In this document: piece after piece, positions 26,778-36,674 of the stretch
Position numbering within the stretch: the first letter of the stretch is position 1
How the letters are laid out: each line of letters begins with the position of its first letter
Assembly (NCBI GenBank): GCA_963828505.1
Contig: CAWHFM010000009.1
Coordinates: 310,001 to 374,000 of the forward strand
Reading direction: 5' to 3'
Length of the DNA stretch: 64,000 bases
DNA from: Bog-473 sp963828505
Lineage (GTDB): Bacteria; Actinomycetota; Acidimicrobiia; Acidimicrobiales; RAAP-2
Notes under the pieces: model-generated
Seen by the model: only the letters and a program-made list of their open reading frames with translations
Told to the model about the DNA's origin: nothing
Databases searched by the model: none
Program-made: the position numbers and the translations under genes

Positions 26778-28469
26778 TCAGTAGGTGTAGACGCCGAACG
26801 TCGCGCTGATTTGGTCCGACAAATTGACCGCTATCACCGGTACCACTCCGGTACCCGGTGGCGTGGTGCAGGTGACGGACCCGTTGGGTCGCACCTTGAC
26901 GTGCTTCGCCGGAAGCGATCCGAAGAACACCCACGTCGTCCCCGTCAGGCCGGTACCTTTGATGGTCACCGTGGTTCCCCCGCTCGTCGGTCCTGACGGG
27001 GGCGTCACGGACAAGATGGTGGCAATGGAGGAGCCGGCGTAGCTCACCGTCCCCTTCACGGTCGTGCCGTCGAGGCCGAGGGTGTACGAGTCGCCGGCGG
27101 CCAGGGCGTAGCCGTACTTGACGTAGAACGATCCCAGACCGAACTCGGTCGTGTCCGTCTTGCGCTTGGCCACCGTGAGCCCGACGCAGTCGCTGGGAAG
27201 GCCGGCGACCCACGCGTTGGTGTTGTCCATGAGGTAAAGGTCGCCGTACTTGTAGTCCTTGCCCGTCGAGGAGCCGCACGTCGGCGAGGTCGGCGGAGTG
27301 GTGTTGAAGCCGGTCCCTTGAACCAAGATCAGCGGATTGGACGGGCTCCCACCGAACGTGACCGAAGCGACCGCTGCCGTCGGGGTCGTGAGCTCATCGA
27401 TGGACCCGTTGTCCTGGTCGACCACGAAGAGGTTGCCGCCGTAGAGCGTGTTCCCGAGATCACCCAGGAGACCGGTGGCCAGTTGGGTGAGGGTATTAGC
27501 GGTGACGTTGGTGCCGTCGATCGTCGTGCTGGTAGGCGAGACCACCCCGACGTTGCCGTAGTAGTCGACATAGAGGTCGCCAGTCGGGTCGATGGCGACG
27601 CCGGACGTATCGGTCAGACCGCTGAAGAGCACCTTCGGCGTGTTCGCAGTGACCGGCTGCCCGTAGATGGTCTCGGTCGTCCCGGGGAGGACGTTCACGG
27701 ACGCCGCCTCGCCGACCTGATTCGCCACGTCGGTGTAGAAGAGGTCCTGGGTCTGCGACGTCGCGTTAAAGGTGGTCGCACTGTCGAAGGTGATGAACCC
27801 TCCTTCGGTCAGTCCGGTTACGAGTACGGACGGCGTATCGGCGGTGACCTGGTGGCCATAGATCATTCCGCTCGTCAACGGTAGGACGTCGAGCGTGTTC
27901 TGCGTGGCGTAGTACAGGTTGCCGGCGGTGTCGAAGGCCAGGCCGATCGGGTCGTCGAGGCCGCTGACGATCTGGGTTGGAGTGTCCGCGGTGACGGGCA
28001 CGCCGAAGATGGAGCCGGACGCGACCGGAAGGACGTAGATGCCGCCGCTGCTGGTGCCGTTGCGGTCCGTGACGAAGAGGTCTCCGGCGCTGTCGAAGGC
28101 AATGGCCGGCGTGTCGTGGAGTGTGAACAGCGTGTTTGCCTTCCCAGTCTTCACCGGGTGACCGAAAACAGTGCCGTTGGCCAGCGGCCATACGTTGACG
28201 TTGCCGTTGTCCTCGCTCTCGTAGAGGTTGCCGGACGAGTCGAACGCGACATCGACCATTTTCTGCTCGGAGATGTTCTGGTACGCGATGAGTTCGGCCG
28301 CGTTCGCGGGCGAGGCTTCAACGACCGGAAGGACGGCGAGTGCAGCGACGGCCGGCAAGGCCCAACAGCGCCGGATCACTCGGGCGGATAGCCAGCGCGC
28401 TTGGTCACTTCGCCGGCGAGCCGACGCGTCGGCACCACTGTTGTCAGCGGACGGAACCAGTCGTGCCAT
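26778..28469 (-). CDS. Secreted NHL/propeller-like protein with C-terminal IPT/TIG domain
   Basis: A 563-residue exported protein from ATG 28469. A basic N-terminal region and signal helix (ALPAVAALAVLPVVEASPANA) precede repeats of about 50 residues with DSSGNLYESEDNGNVNVWPL, FDSAGDLFVTDRNG and FDTAGNLYYATQN, each followed by a GTVFGHPV/ GSIFGVPV phrase: an NHL-like propeller. The last 85 residues are an immunoglobulin-like IPT/TIG domain (VTPPSGPTSGGTTVTIKGTG). No membrane anchor. It is a third large surface propeller protein in the left half of the window. Confidence 0.85.
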   Translation of the reverse strand: MARLVPSADNSGADASARRRSDQARWLSARVIRRCWALPAVAALAVLPVVEASPANAAELIAYQNISEQKMVDVAFDSSGNLYESEDNGNVNVWPLANGTVFGHPVKTGKANTLFTLHDTPAIAFDSAGDLFVTDRNGTSSGGIYVLPVASGSIFGVPVTADTPTQIVSGLDDPIGLAFDTAGNLYYATQNTLDVLPLTSGMIYGHQVTADTPSVLVTGLTEGGFITFDSATTFNATSQTQDLFYTDVANQVGEAASVNVLPGTTETIYGQPVTANTPKVLFSGLTDTSGVAIDPTGDLYVDYYGNVGVVSPTSTTIDGTNVTANTLTQLATGLLGDLGNTLYGGNLFVVDQDNGSIDELTTPTAAVASVTFGGSPSNPLILVQGTGFNTTPPTSPTCGSSTGKDYKYGDLYLMDNTNAWVAGLPSDCVGLTVAKRKTDTTEFGLGSFYVKYGYALAAGDSYTLGLDGTTVKGTVSYAGSSIATILSVTPPSGPTSGGTTVTIKGTGLTGTTWVFFGSLPAKHVKVRPNGSVTCTTPPGTGVVPVIAVNLSDQISATFGVYTY

Positions 28470-29067
28470 CAGATCTGTCGCCCCCTCGAAATGCTCGCCA
28501 ATGGCCCGCGTCCTGCGCGACGTCCGGGATGGGTCACGAGTCTGCCTCAGGAGCCCATGGGCCGCAAGGTATACACACCTGAGTTTCTCGATGGAAATCC
28601 TTCGCCGAACCCGCGGCAATCAAGCCGTTGTCGTCAGACTCGCTGCAACCAATCCGATTCGTGACGCTGATCCGTCGCGACGAAATCCGTCGTCTCGGGT
28701 CCGGAACCGACGCCGTGTCAGGACGAACGCGATACAGGGCGAGAGGTCAGGACGCGGCGGTCGAGTGCTCGAGCGGCGGCGGGTAGACGTTCTGCACGTA
28801 TTCGTCGACCTGCTCCGTCGGGTGTCTTTTGGCGATGGCGCGAAGTAGGTGGCGAGTCTGAACACGGCGAGGACCAAGCGGTCCCACCCGCACGGGGCAG
28901 GTCAGCGCCGCCGCCGACAGAGATGTGCTTGAAGACCCCGATCCCGCCGATCATGTCCCCATGGCCGAAGTCACCGTACTAAGAGATGACGCCCATCCCG
29001 TTGAGATACGGAAGCAATCAGACCGCGGCACTCCAGTCGATCTTCGGCTCGGAATACCCGCCCGCAC
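28470..29067. other. Intergenic, nothing recognised
   Basis: No conserved protein, repeat or RNA fold was seen. It marks the change from loosely packed mixed-strand genes on the left to the compact all-minus nutrient block on the right. Confidence 0.4.
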
Positions 29068-30048
29068 TCAGGCGATGAGACTCGCCACCTTGTCGGCCTC
29101 AGCCGCCTTGGCTCGGGCCACCCAGACCCGCTGTCCCGCCTCGAGACCGAGGTCGGCAGCCGTCCCCCGGCTCAGTTGCACCCAGCAGCTACCCCCGCCG
29201 GCCAGGTCCACATCGACCTTGACCTCGAAGCCGAGGTGGGTGACCCGAGAGACAGTTCCCTCGAAGGCGTCCGAGTGGGAGCTCTCCCCCTGATGGACGG
29301 CCAAATCGTGTGGTCGCACCCACAGGCCGCCGAGCTTCGTGGCCGGTCCGAGGAAGGTCATGACGAACTCGTTCGCCGGGTGGTCGTACATGTCCGCCGG
29401 CGTCCCGACCTGCTCCAGGCGGCCGTGGTTCACCACGGCCAGCCGGTCGGCCACCTCCATGGCCTCCTCCTGGTCGTGGGTGACGAGCACCGTCGTCACG
29501 TTCAACGTCTCGTGCAGGTCGCGGAGCCACTGGCGCAGCTGGGTCCGGACCTGAGCGTCGAGGGCGCCGAAGGGCTCGTCGAGGAGGAGAACCTTGGGCT
29601 CGATGGCCAGGGCTCGGGCGAGAGCCATGCGCTGGCGCTGCCCACCAGAGAGTTGCGAGGGGTACCGCTCCCCGAGGTGGGACAGGCCGACGAGCTCGAG
29701 CAGTTCGTCCACCCGTGCCTTGATCTCGGCCCTGGGTCGTCGCCGGATGTCGAGGCCGAACGAGACATTGCGCCGGACGGTCAGGTGGCGGAACGGTGCG
29801 TAGTGCTGGAAGCAGAAGCCGACGCCGCGGTGGCGCGCCGGCGTGCCCGTCAGGTCCTCACCCTCGATGGAGATCCTTCCCGTATCGGGCGTATCCAGGC
29901 CCGCGATGATGCGCAGGAGGGTGGACTTGCCACCGCCGCTCGGGCCGAGCAGGGCGGTGAGCGAACCGGTGGGAACGTCGAGCGTGACGCCTTCGAGGGC
30001 CACGGCATCGCCGAACTTCTTCGAGATGTTCTCGACTTGAATGCTCAT
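29068..30048 (-). CDS. cysA: Sulfate/thiosulfate ABC transporter ATP-binding protein
   Basis: A 326-residue ABC ATPase with Walker A GPSGGGKST (35-43), signature LSGGQ (133-137), Walker B LLLDEP (154-159) and the H-loop LVTHD. The C-terminal TOBE-like regulatory domain (VRPHDLAVHQGESS...) is that of CysA. With CysT and CysW it imports sulfate or thiosulfate by ATP hydrolysis. The start ATG 30048 shares a base with the stop of cysW (TGATG). Last gene of the sbp-cysT-cysW-cysA operon. Confidence 0.93.
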   Translation of the reverse strand: MSIQVENISKKFGDAVALEGVTLDVPTGSLTALLGPSGGGKSTLLRIIAGLDTPDTGRISIEGEDLTGTPARHRGVGFCFQHYAPFRHLTVRRNVSFGLDIRRRPRAEIKARVDELLELVGLSHLGERYPSQLSGGQRQRMALARALAIEPKVLLLDEPFGALDAQVRTQLRQWLRDLHETLNVTTVLVTHDQEEAMEVADRLAVVNHGRLEQVGTPADMYDHPANEFVMTFLGPATKLGGLWVRPHDLAVHQGESSHSDAFEGTVSRVTHLGFEVKVDVDLAGGGSCWVQLSRGTAADLGLEAGQRVWVARAKAAEADKVASLIA

Positions 30049-30863
30049 CAGGCGGTCCTCCCATGCCACTCGTCGCGCTTGCGGTCGGTGACGGTCAAGA
30101 CGGTGAGCACGATCAGGGCGGCGAGGCAGAGGGCCACGGCGCCGACGTACGCGCTCTGGGGATCGAGGTTGTCGATGCTGTCGGAGATGAAGAGGGTGAG
30201 CGTCTCGGTCTTGCCGGCGATGGCTCCCGACACGATGACGACCGCACCGAACTCGCCCAGGACCCGGGCCGTCGTCAGCGTCACTCCGTAGGCGAGCCCC
30301 CGCCGGATGTTGGGCAGTGTGACGCGCCGGAAGACGGTCAACGGCCCGGCCCCGAGGGTGCGCGCCGCCTGCTCCTGTTCGGTGCCGATCTCTTGGAGCA
30401 CCGGGAGCACCTCGCGCACGACGTAGGGGAGCGACACGGCGGCGGAGGCCATGACGATGCCCGGTATGGAGAAGATGACCGTGATCCCTCGGGCCGCCAG
30501 CCAGTTGCCGAACCACCCCGTGTGCCCGTAGACGAGGATGAGGGCCAAGCCGATGACGACAGGGGAGATGGCAAGGGGGATGTCGACCATGGCGTCGAGC
30601 AGCCAGGCTCCGGGGAAGCGGTGGCGGGCGAGGATGATGGAGACAACCACCCCGAAGATCGTGTTCAGCGGGACCGCGATGGCCGCGACGAGCAGCGTGA
30701 GCCACAGGGCGTGCAGGGCGTCGGGTGTGGTCAAAGCGTCCCACGCCGAACCGAGCCCGTGTTCGAAGGCGCGGTAGAACACCATGGACACGGGCAGGAT
30801 GACGAGCAGGGCCAGGTAACCCAGCACGGCGAAGCGGAGCGGCAGGCGCCAGCGCGATTTCAT
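30048..30863 (-). CDS. cysW: Sulfate ABC transporter permease CysW
   Basis: A 271-residue permease with six membrane helices. The EAA loop is readable as EQAARTLGAGPLTVFRRVTL followed by P, and LARVLGEFGAVVIVSG is the hallmark of the sulfate permease pair. It forms the heterodimeric channel with CysT. ATG 30863 overlaps the stop of cysT (ATGA), and its stop overlaps the cysA start. Confidence 0.93.
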   Translation of the reverse strand: MKSRWRLPLRFAVLGYLALLVILPVSMVFYRAFEHGLGSAWDALTTPDALHALWLTLLVAAIAVPLNTIFGVVVSIILARHRFPGAWLLDAMVDIPLAISPVVIGLALILVYGHTGWFGNWLAARGITVIFSIPGIVMASAAVSLPYVVREVLPVLQEIGTEQEQAARTLGAGPLTVFRRVTLPNIRRGLAYGVTLTTARVLGEFGAVVIVSGAIAGKTETLTLFISDSIDNLDPQSAYVGAVALCLAALIVLTVLTVTDRKRDEWHGRTA

Positions 30864-31777
30864 ACCGTGTCCGGAACCTCGAAGCGACGACGGCCCCATC
30901 CGATGAGGACGAGGACGGCGAGGGCGATGACGATCAGGACCACCGACACGGCACTCGCCGCCGGCAGGTCGTCACTCTGGGTCAGGCTGTAGATCCACGA
31001 CGACGCCACCTCGGTCTTGAACGGGATGTTCCCAGAAATCAGCACGACCGAGCCGAACTCCCCGATGGCGCGGGCGAAGGCCAGCCCCGCGCCCGCCAGC
31101 ACCGAGGGCAGGAGGCTGGGCAGGATGACGCGGCGCAGCACCTGGCGGCGACTGGCGCCGAGAGAGTCGGCGGCCTCCTCGGTCTCCCGGTCGAGCTCGG
31201 CCAGGACCGGTTGGACGCTGCGTACGCAGAACGGCAGCGTCACGAACAAAAGCGCAAGGCCGATGCCGATACGGGTGTCGGCCAGGTTGACGTGAAACGG
31301 GCTGTTCGGTCCGTAGAGGGTCAGCAGGGTGAGTCCGGCCACGATGGTGGGGAGGGCGAACGGCAGGTCGATGACCGCGCTCACCAGCGCCTTGCCCCGA
31401 AAGTCGTCGCGGACGAGCACCCACGCGATGGCCAGGCCGGCTATCGAGTTGACGACCGCCACGACGAGGGCGGCGACCAGGGTGAGCTCGAGCGCGGCGA
31501 CAGCCTCGGGCTGGGTGACGGCGCTCCAGAACTCGGACCAGCCGCCGCTGAACGCGTTCGTGATGAGCGCGGCCAGCGGCAGCAGGACGAGAAGAGACAG
31601 GTAGGTGACGGCGAGCGCCGGGCCGCCGACCCTGGCGGCCGTCTCACCGACCCGCACCAGCCCCGCCGGGGGGGCGTCCGAGCTGCCGCGACGCCACGGC
31701 GCCCCAGGTCCCCGTCTAGCGGAGAGGGCGCGACCGGAGGCGGCCCCGGAGTCGGGGAGCGAGACGGGGACCGTCAC
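30860..31777 (-). CDS. cysT: Sulfate ABC transporter permease CysT/CysU
   Basis: A 305-residue permease with an extra 45-residue Arg/Ala-rich cytoplasmic N-terminus, then six helices. EEAADSLGASRRQVLRRVIL is the EAA loop and ARAIGEFGSVVLISGN the sulfate-permease signature. GTG 31777 begins seven bases after the sbp stop codon. Works with CysW, CysA and the binding protein. Confidence 0.93.
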   Translation of the reverse strand: MTVPVSLPDSGAASGRALSARRGPGAPWRRGSSDAPPAGLVRVGETAARVGGPALAVTYLSLLVLLPLAALITNAFSGGWSEFWSAVTQPEAVAALELTLVAALVVAVVNSIAGLAIAWVLVRDDFRGKALVSAVIDLPFALPTIVAGLTLLTLYGPNSPFHVNLADTRIGIGLALLFVTLPFCVRSVQPVLAELDRETEEAADSLGASRRQVLRRVILPSLLPSVLAGAGLAFARAIGEFGSVVLISGNIPFKTEVASSWIYSLTQSDDLPAASAVSVVLIVIALAVLVLIGWGRRRFEVPDTV

Positions 31778-31783
31778 CGCGTG

Positions 31784-32839
31784 CTATCCGCTGGCCGTGG
31801 AGACGCCGAGCGACTGCTCGTCCTTGGCGATGATGCCTGTCTGAGGGTCGAAGAACTTCGTGTTGAGCTTCTCCCAACCGCCCAGTTTGTGGATGGAGAA
31901 GAGCGTCTTGGGCTTGGGGAAGTGGAACTGCGCCGCCACCGAGGGGATCACCGGTCGGTAGCCCTGCTGGCCCCAGACCTTCTGGCCGGCGGGCGAGATG
32001 AGATAGGCCAGGAAGGCCTTGGCCGCCGGGCTGGCCGACTTGGTCACGGCGATCGGGTTCTGAATGAGGATGGTCTGCGGCGGCGTGACGATCGTGATCG
32101 GCTCACCCTTCTTCTGGGCGTAGAGCGCGTCGTCCTCGTAGTCGAGGAGCACGGTGCCCTGCCCGGAGAGGAAGGTCTGCATGGCCGCGCTCGCGCTGGT
32201 TGGCTGCGCGGCGGTGTGGTGCAGCATCTGGGCCACGAATGACTCGGCCTGCGCGGCCGTCTTGCCCTGCACGATCTGGGAGCCGTAGGCCGCCATGATG
32301 TTCCACTTCGCGCTGCCCGAGCTGAAGACGTTCGGGGTGATGACGCTCACCCCGGATTTCAGCAGGTCCGCCCACGAGGTGATGTGGTGCGGGTTCCCCT
32401 TGCGCACCACGAAGGAGACGATGGAGTTGGTGACCATGCCCTTGGTCTTGTTGTTGTTCCACTTCGACGACACCAGTCCGGCCTTGATCAACTTCTTCAT
32501 GTCGGGCTCGAGCGAGAAGTTGACGATGCTGGCCGGCAAGCCGCTGATGACGGCTGTCGCCTGCGTGCCCGAAGGTCCGAACGAGGGCGAGATTGAGACG
32601 CCGGCCCCGGCCTTGGTCTTGGCGAAGTCCTGCGCCAGCACCGCGTACGCGGGCTTGGGGGTGGAGTAGGCGACGAGGTTCACGGTGCCGCCCGAAGCAC
32701 CGGCGGGGAGGGCCGGGACGGTCGCCAGAGCGAGAGGAGCGAGGGCCAGGGCGCCGATTCCGGCGGCCCGCCGGAGGCTTCGGGCCCGCGACGGAGCGCG
32801 CGAGGGCGCGACGCGGTTTGCGGTGATCTGTTCGTGCAT
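31784..32839 (-). CDS. sbp: Sulfate ABC transporter substrate-binding protein
   Basis: A 351-residue exported protein. After a basic start and a hydrophobic signal (IGALALAPLALATVPALPAGA) the mature chain begins VNLVAYSTPKPAYAVL. SLEPDMKKLIKAGLVSSKW and HHITSWADLLKSGVSVITPN match sulfate/thiosulfate-binding proteins (Sbp/CysP), including the SGSAKWN ligand loop. No lipobox Cys is seen, so attachment to the membrane is not obvious. First gene of the cys operon; the 133 bp upstream should hold its promoter, though no clear box or riboswitch was found. Confidence 0.92.
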   Translation of the reverse strand: MHEQITANRVAPSRAPSRARSLRRAAGIGALALAPLALATVPALPAGASGGTVNLVAYSTPKPAYAVLAQDFAKTKAGAGVSISPSFGPSGTQATAVISGLPASIVNFSLEPDMKKLIKAGLVSSKWNNNKTKGMVTNSIVSFVVRKGNPHHITSWADLLKSGVSVITPNVFSSGSAKWNIMAAYGSQIVQGKTAAQAESFVAQMLHHTAAQPTSASAAMQTFLSGQGTVLLDYEDDALYAQKKGEPITIVTPPQTILIQNPIAVTKSASPAAKAFLAYLISPAGQKVWGQQGYRPVIPSVAAQFHFPKPKTLFSIHKLGGWEKLNTKFFDPQTGIIAKDEQSLGVSTASG

Positions 32840-32972
32840 GGCCGTGCACTCTAAACCACCTGAAACCCTAAAAGGAAGCGGGTTGATCGTGTTTAAGGAT
32901 TTCCCAGCTCAGACCCCCGTTTCGGTCATTGGGCGCATCGCCAGGTGCAGGTCAGGGGGCGGCATGGGGCGG

Positions 32973-33977
32973 TCAGTAGACGTTGGGGAGAAGGCGGGTC
33001 GCCTCGTTGCTCAAGAACCAGAGGATGGCGAAGAGGACGGGGGCGCCGACGAGCCACGTGCGCAGGAGGCCCCAGTAGGACCACAGCCACCAGCACGCCG
33101 CGGTGGCGGCGAAGAGGGCTCCGGTCCAGAGCAGCACGAACGGCCAGGCACCAGGGTCGTTGTGGCCGGGAAGGTTCGTCGCCAGCACTCGGGTCGGCTT
33201 CCCGTGCGGGGCTCCGACCGCCTTGCCCACGAGCTGGGCCACGACGTAGTCGACGTGGCTCGGGGTGAGCGAGGGAAGACCTTGGGCACTGGCTGAGGTG
33301 CCGAGGAGGAGCAGCCCGCTGGTGGAGGGGATCGTGGGCAGCCGTCCGCCGCTCACGAGGTGGCCGCGCACGCGGTAGTGGAACGTGCCTTGGCCCGTCT
33401 GGACGGTGACGACGTCACGGGCCCGCAGCTCGGCGACGTGAGCGAACGGTGCGCCGGCCGTCGCGGCTCGGCCGAGGAGCACCGAGTTACCGGCCTGGCC
33501 GGGGAGCACCGTGTTGGGGAGGTGCCCGGGCCCGGCGAGGGTGTCGCCCGCCGACGTTCCCTCGACCACGACGACGCGGTGTATTCCGGCCGCCGGTGCA
33601 CTTATCAGAGCCAAGGGAGCGCCGGGTGGAATTTTGCCGCCGATGTACGGCGCGTTCGGGCTCGACGGATCGAGCAGGCCGCGGAACTCGGAGTAGAGCA
33701 CGTGCTGGCTCCGCTGCTCCTGCAGGCTGCTCAGCCCGAAGGCGAAGACTCCGAAGAACAGGGCGCCCACGCTCACCACCATCACCAGGGTGAGCGCCAG
33801 CGCGGCGACGCTGGGGCGGGGCGGACCCGAGCGCTGGGCGCGCTCGTCTTCGGCGGCGGTGGCGGCGCCGGCGGCGCAGTCGTCGGCTTCGGGAACCGCC
33901 TCGGCAGCCTCGGCTCCTGGTTCGCGCGCGGCTTCGTCGTCGCCCGCAGGCTTCCCGGCGAGCTCCGACACCTCCAT
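32973..33977 (-). CDS. Sortase-fold membrane protein without catalytic Cys/His (pseudo-sortase)
   Basis: A 334-residue protein with an acidic disordered N-terminus (1-50), a membrane helix (57-82), a sortase-like beta-barrel domain (about 95-265) and two C-terminal helices (278-300, 306-325). NTVLPGQAGNSVLLGRAATAGAPF corresponds to the sortase GNAVIAGHRTTYGAPF block, but the catalytic His is R170. The TLTTC strand is LLLLGTS (222-228), with no Cys anywhere in the domain. It is therefore unlikely to be a transpeptidase. It is the last gene of the surface/pst cluster and overlaps the stop of the large PstS-like gene. None of the cluster proteins carries an LPXTG signal. Confidence 0.75.
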   Translation of the reverse strand: MEVSELAGKPAGDDEAAREPGAEAAEAVPEADDCAAGAATAAEDERAQRSGPPRPSVAALALTLVMVVSVGALFFGVFAFGLSSLQEQRSQHVLYSEFRGLLDPSSPNAPYIGGKIPPGAPLALISAPAAGIHRVVVVEGTSAGDTLAGPGHLPNTVLPGQAGNSVLLGRAATAGAPFAHVAELRARDVVTVQTGQGTFHYRVRGHLVSGGRLPTIPSTSGLLLLGTSASAQGLPSLTPSHVDYVVAQLVGKAVGAPHGKPTRVLATNLPGHNDPGAWPFVLLWTGALFAATAACWWLWSYWGLLRTWLVGAPVLFAILWFLSNEATRLLPNVY

Positions 33978-36674
33978 CACCATCGGCCGCGCTTTCGGCC
34001 GAGCCTGAACGTCAGCGGCACGCTCAGCGCCCCGAGGGCGCCGAGGACGAAGAGCAGCACGACGGGGAAACCCGCGGTCCAGAGCAGCCCAGCGGGGTGC
34101 AGGACGCTGGAGACCATCTGCTCCGCGATGGCGTGCCCAGCCGCGTTTTGCGCCTTGTGCGCCGCCAGCAACGGATGGCCGGTCAAGTACGGCGTCAGCA
34201 CTGAGTCCACCTGGTAGGGGAACCCGCCCGAAGTGGTCGAGAAGCCGCTGGATGGCGCCGTCGTGGGCGAGGTGCCCCCCGTTCCCCCGACCACGACGGC
34301 GAGGAGGGAGGGGACCTGACCGTTCTGCGCCGCCACGTCTTGCGCCGCCGCCTGCGTGTAGGCGGCGAGGCGGCCGAGCCCGTCGGCCGCGGTGAGCGGG
34401 AGATAGCCGGGAGGCAGCTGGCCGACGCCCGAGCCGGGCGTCTGACCGTTCGTGGCGGCGAACTCGAGGAAGTCGGCGTACTCCTGCGCGTCGGCTGTCG
34501 GCAGGCCCTTGGTCGGGACGGCGGCGTAGACCACCATCGTCCCCGGGTAGGCCGACGCCCCGCTCGGCTGGCTGAACTCGGTGTACGGGACGGGCCAGGT
34601 TCCCGAGGACGGGTCCGGCTTCAACAACGCTGCCGCCGCCTGCATGGACGCAGTCGTCGGCGCCACGAAGTTCCCGCTGGTCGTCTGGAGAGACGCCGGG
34701 GTGAGCAGGTAACGCTGGTCGTCGGCCAGCGGGGTGATGGCGATCATGAACTCGTTCCCCGGGCTCTGCTGGCCGTCCGTGACGAGCTTCTCGCCTACCT
34801 GTGAGTCGGGCGTGGGCTGGTCGCAGTCGACCGTCGAGTTCGGCAACGCGTACTGCACCGACTCGCTGATGTCCTCGAGGTTGGCGAGCGGCGCGGCGAC
34901 CAGGGGCTGGAACGGGACCGGATCGTTGTAGAGGCAGTCGTTGTTGTCCGTCTGGTAGTACGGCTTCGGCTCGAATGTGGACAGCAGCGGCCATTGGTCG
35001 ACGGGGAGTTGGATGCCCTTGTAGGCGGGGTTGACCACCATCCCCCACTGATCGGGCGTGCCGTTGAGCCAAGCCCTCGCCACCGGGTCGTCGTTGATGT
35101 AGGTGGTGAGGGCTTCCATGACGTCCGAGTTGCTCGACATCGCCATGAGCTCCGCTGCCGCGTCCGAGCCTGGGCCCGGGATGTCGATCGGTTTGATGCC
35201 CGGGTTGAGCGCCTGGAATTCGGGGTCCTGGGTGATGTTGAGCGGGTTCTTCGAGAGTGCGGGATCCTCCTGCTTCATGAAGAGCTCACCGGGGTACGAC
35301 TCGGTGAGGAGCTTGGCCAGGAGCAGCGGATTGAGCTTGAGGCTCGGGTACGGCTGACCGTTGGCCCCGTCGACGTCGTAGGAGATGGAGAAGCCGGTCA
35401 CGGCCACCGGGGCGTTGACGACCGGTTTGCCGTATCCGTTCGGTTGCGCGTAGCTGGTGAAGGCGGCCTCCGCTCCGCCGGTCGCCACCAGGTTGCGCGC
35501 CTGGGGCTCGCCGGTCTGGACGTGCTCGACCGTGAACGTGTTCTGGCTGTTGAGGCAGAAGCTGGGGTCCCACTGCGCGGTGGCCTGGATCATCATCTCG
35601 GAGCCGTAGATGTCGATGACCTTGTTGGCCGAGGAGCCGGAGAGGGCGCACGCGTTGGGGGGAGGGGCGAACGAGAGGGGGACGGTGATGCGGTTGCGCC
35701 AGTTCGACGAGCTCCACCACAGGGCGCCGGTGACGGCCAGGTCGGCTCCATCCTCGTAGACACCCGTGTCCGCGTTCGACCCCGGTGCGTACGCGCCGGT
35801 GGCCTCGCACGCCGTGACGTCGGACGAACCTGGTGGCGGGCTGGTCTGGACTCCCGGGTTGCAGCTGATCCCCATGATCGGGACGGCCACCAGGGCGCAC
35901 GGGACCCCCTGGGTGCAACCCAGGTCGGAGTTCTGCTGGGACGTGAAGACGTCGAAATTGGCGTTGCCCTGACCGTTGGTCCCCGTGACGCCGAACGTCT
36001 CGTTGCTCGGCAACGCGCCGCCCCCTACGTCGTTCGACTCGGGCGCCTCTCCGGCGCACCCGGCATTCCCGCCCGGGTAGACCGTTCCACTGGCGGAGTC
36101 GAAGGGGACCCAGTATTGGACGGGTGCATCCTCGTCCCCGTTGCACGAAGCGGGCAGCGGGGACGGCGCGCCGACGATCGGGGCGAGGTCCGAGGACGGG
36201 GCGAATTCGTCCAGGCGGTACGGGGGGTAGGTGTCGCCGAGGCTGTCCTGGTAGCGCTCAGACCAGGTCTGGGTCCAGCAGGTCTGCGGAGTGAGCTGTT
36301 GGGACGGGGCCACGCTCGTCGAATCGATGCCCCGGCATTCGAGGAGGACGAAGGGGTACTCCTCGTACTGGGCCTGGGCCGAGTTCTGGTTGGCCACGAT
36401 GCCCCCGGTGGGGTGCGCCCCGGACCACGAGACGTTGATCTCCTGGCGACCGGCCAGGTTGACCGTCTGGCCCACGTTCAAGGTGACGTTCCGCGTGTCG
36501 ACGACCTGGTCGGTCCCACTGACGACCTCGTGGCGCGTCACGGTCGAGCGTGACGGTCACGGGGCCGGTGTCCGAGGCGGCAGACGCGACGGCCGGCGCG
36601 GTCACGAGGACGGCCGGAAAGACGACACCGGTCAACGCCGTGACGGCGAGGACGAGTGAGAAGAGACGTCTCAC
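33977..36674 (-). CDS. Very large membrane-anchored PstS-like surface protein (one apparent frameshift)
   Basis: Signal peptide and start (RRLFSLVLAVTALTGVVFPA) are encoded from GTG 36674 in one frame; after VTVTL the frame changes near 36543-36552 and continues to TGA 33977, about 899 residues in all. The N-terminal half is Ig-like and Cys-containing (QEINVSWSGAHPTGG). The C-terminal half has PstS-like phrases (DPEFQALNPGIKPIDIPGPG, AYPGTMVVYAAVPTKGLPTA, then YADFLEFAATNGQ and LPPGYLPL), ending in a membrane helix and the basic tail LGRKRGRW. It overlaps pstS upstream by GTGA and the pseudo-sortase downstream. Its role is unknown; a surface-tethered phosphate- or ligand-binding protein is inferred. 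Confidence 0.7.

Noticed and set aside
34994..36553. A 519-codon plus-strand frame
   Set aside because: Antisense to the large PstS-like protein; Arg/Val/Gly-rich, no motif, no ribosome site.
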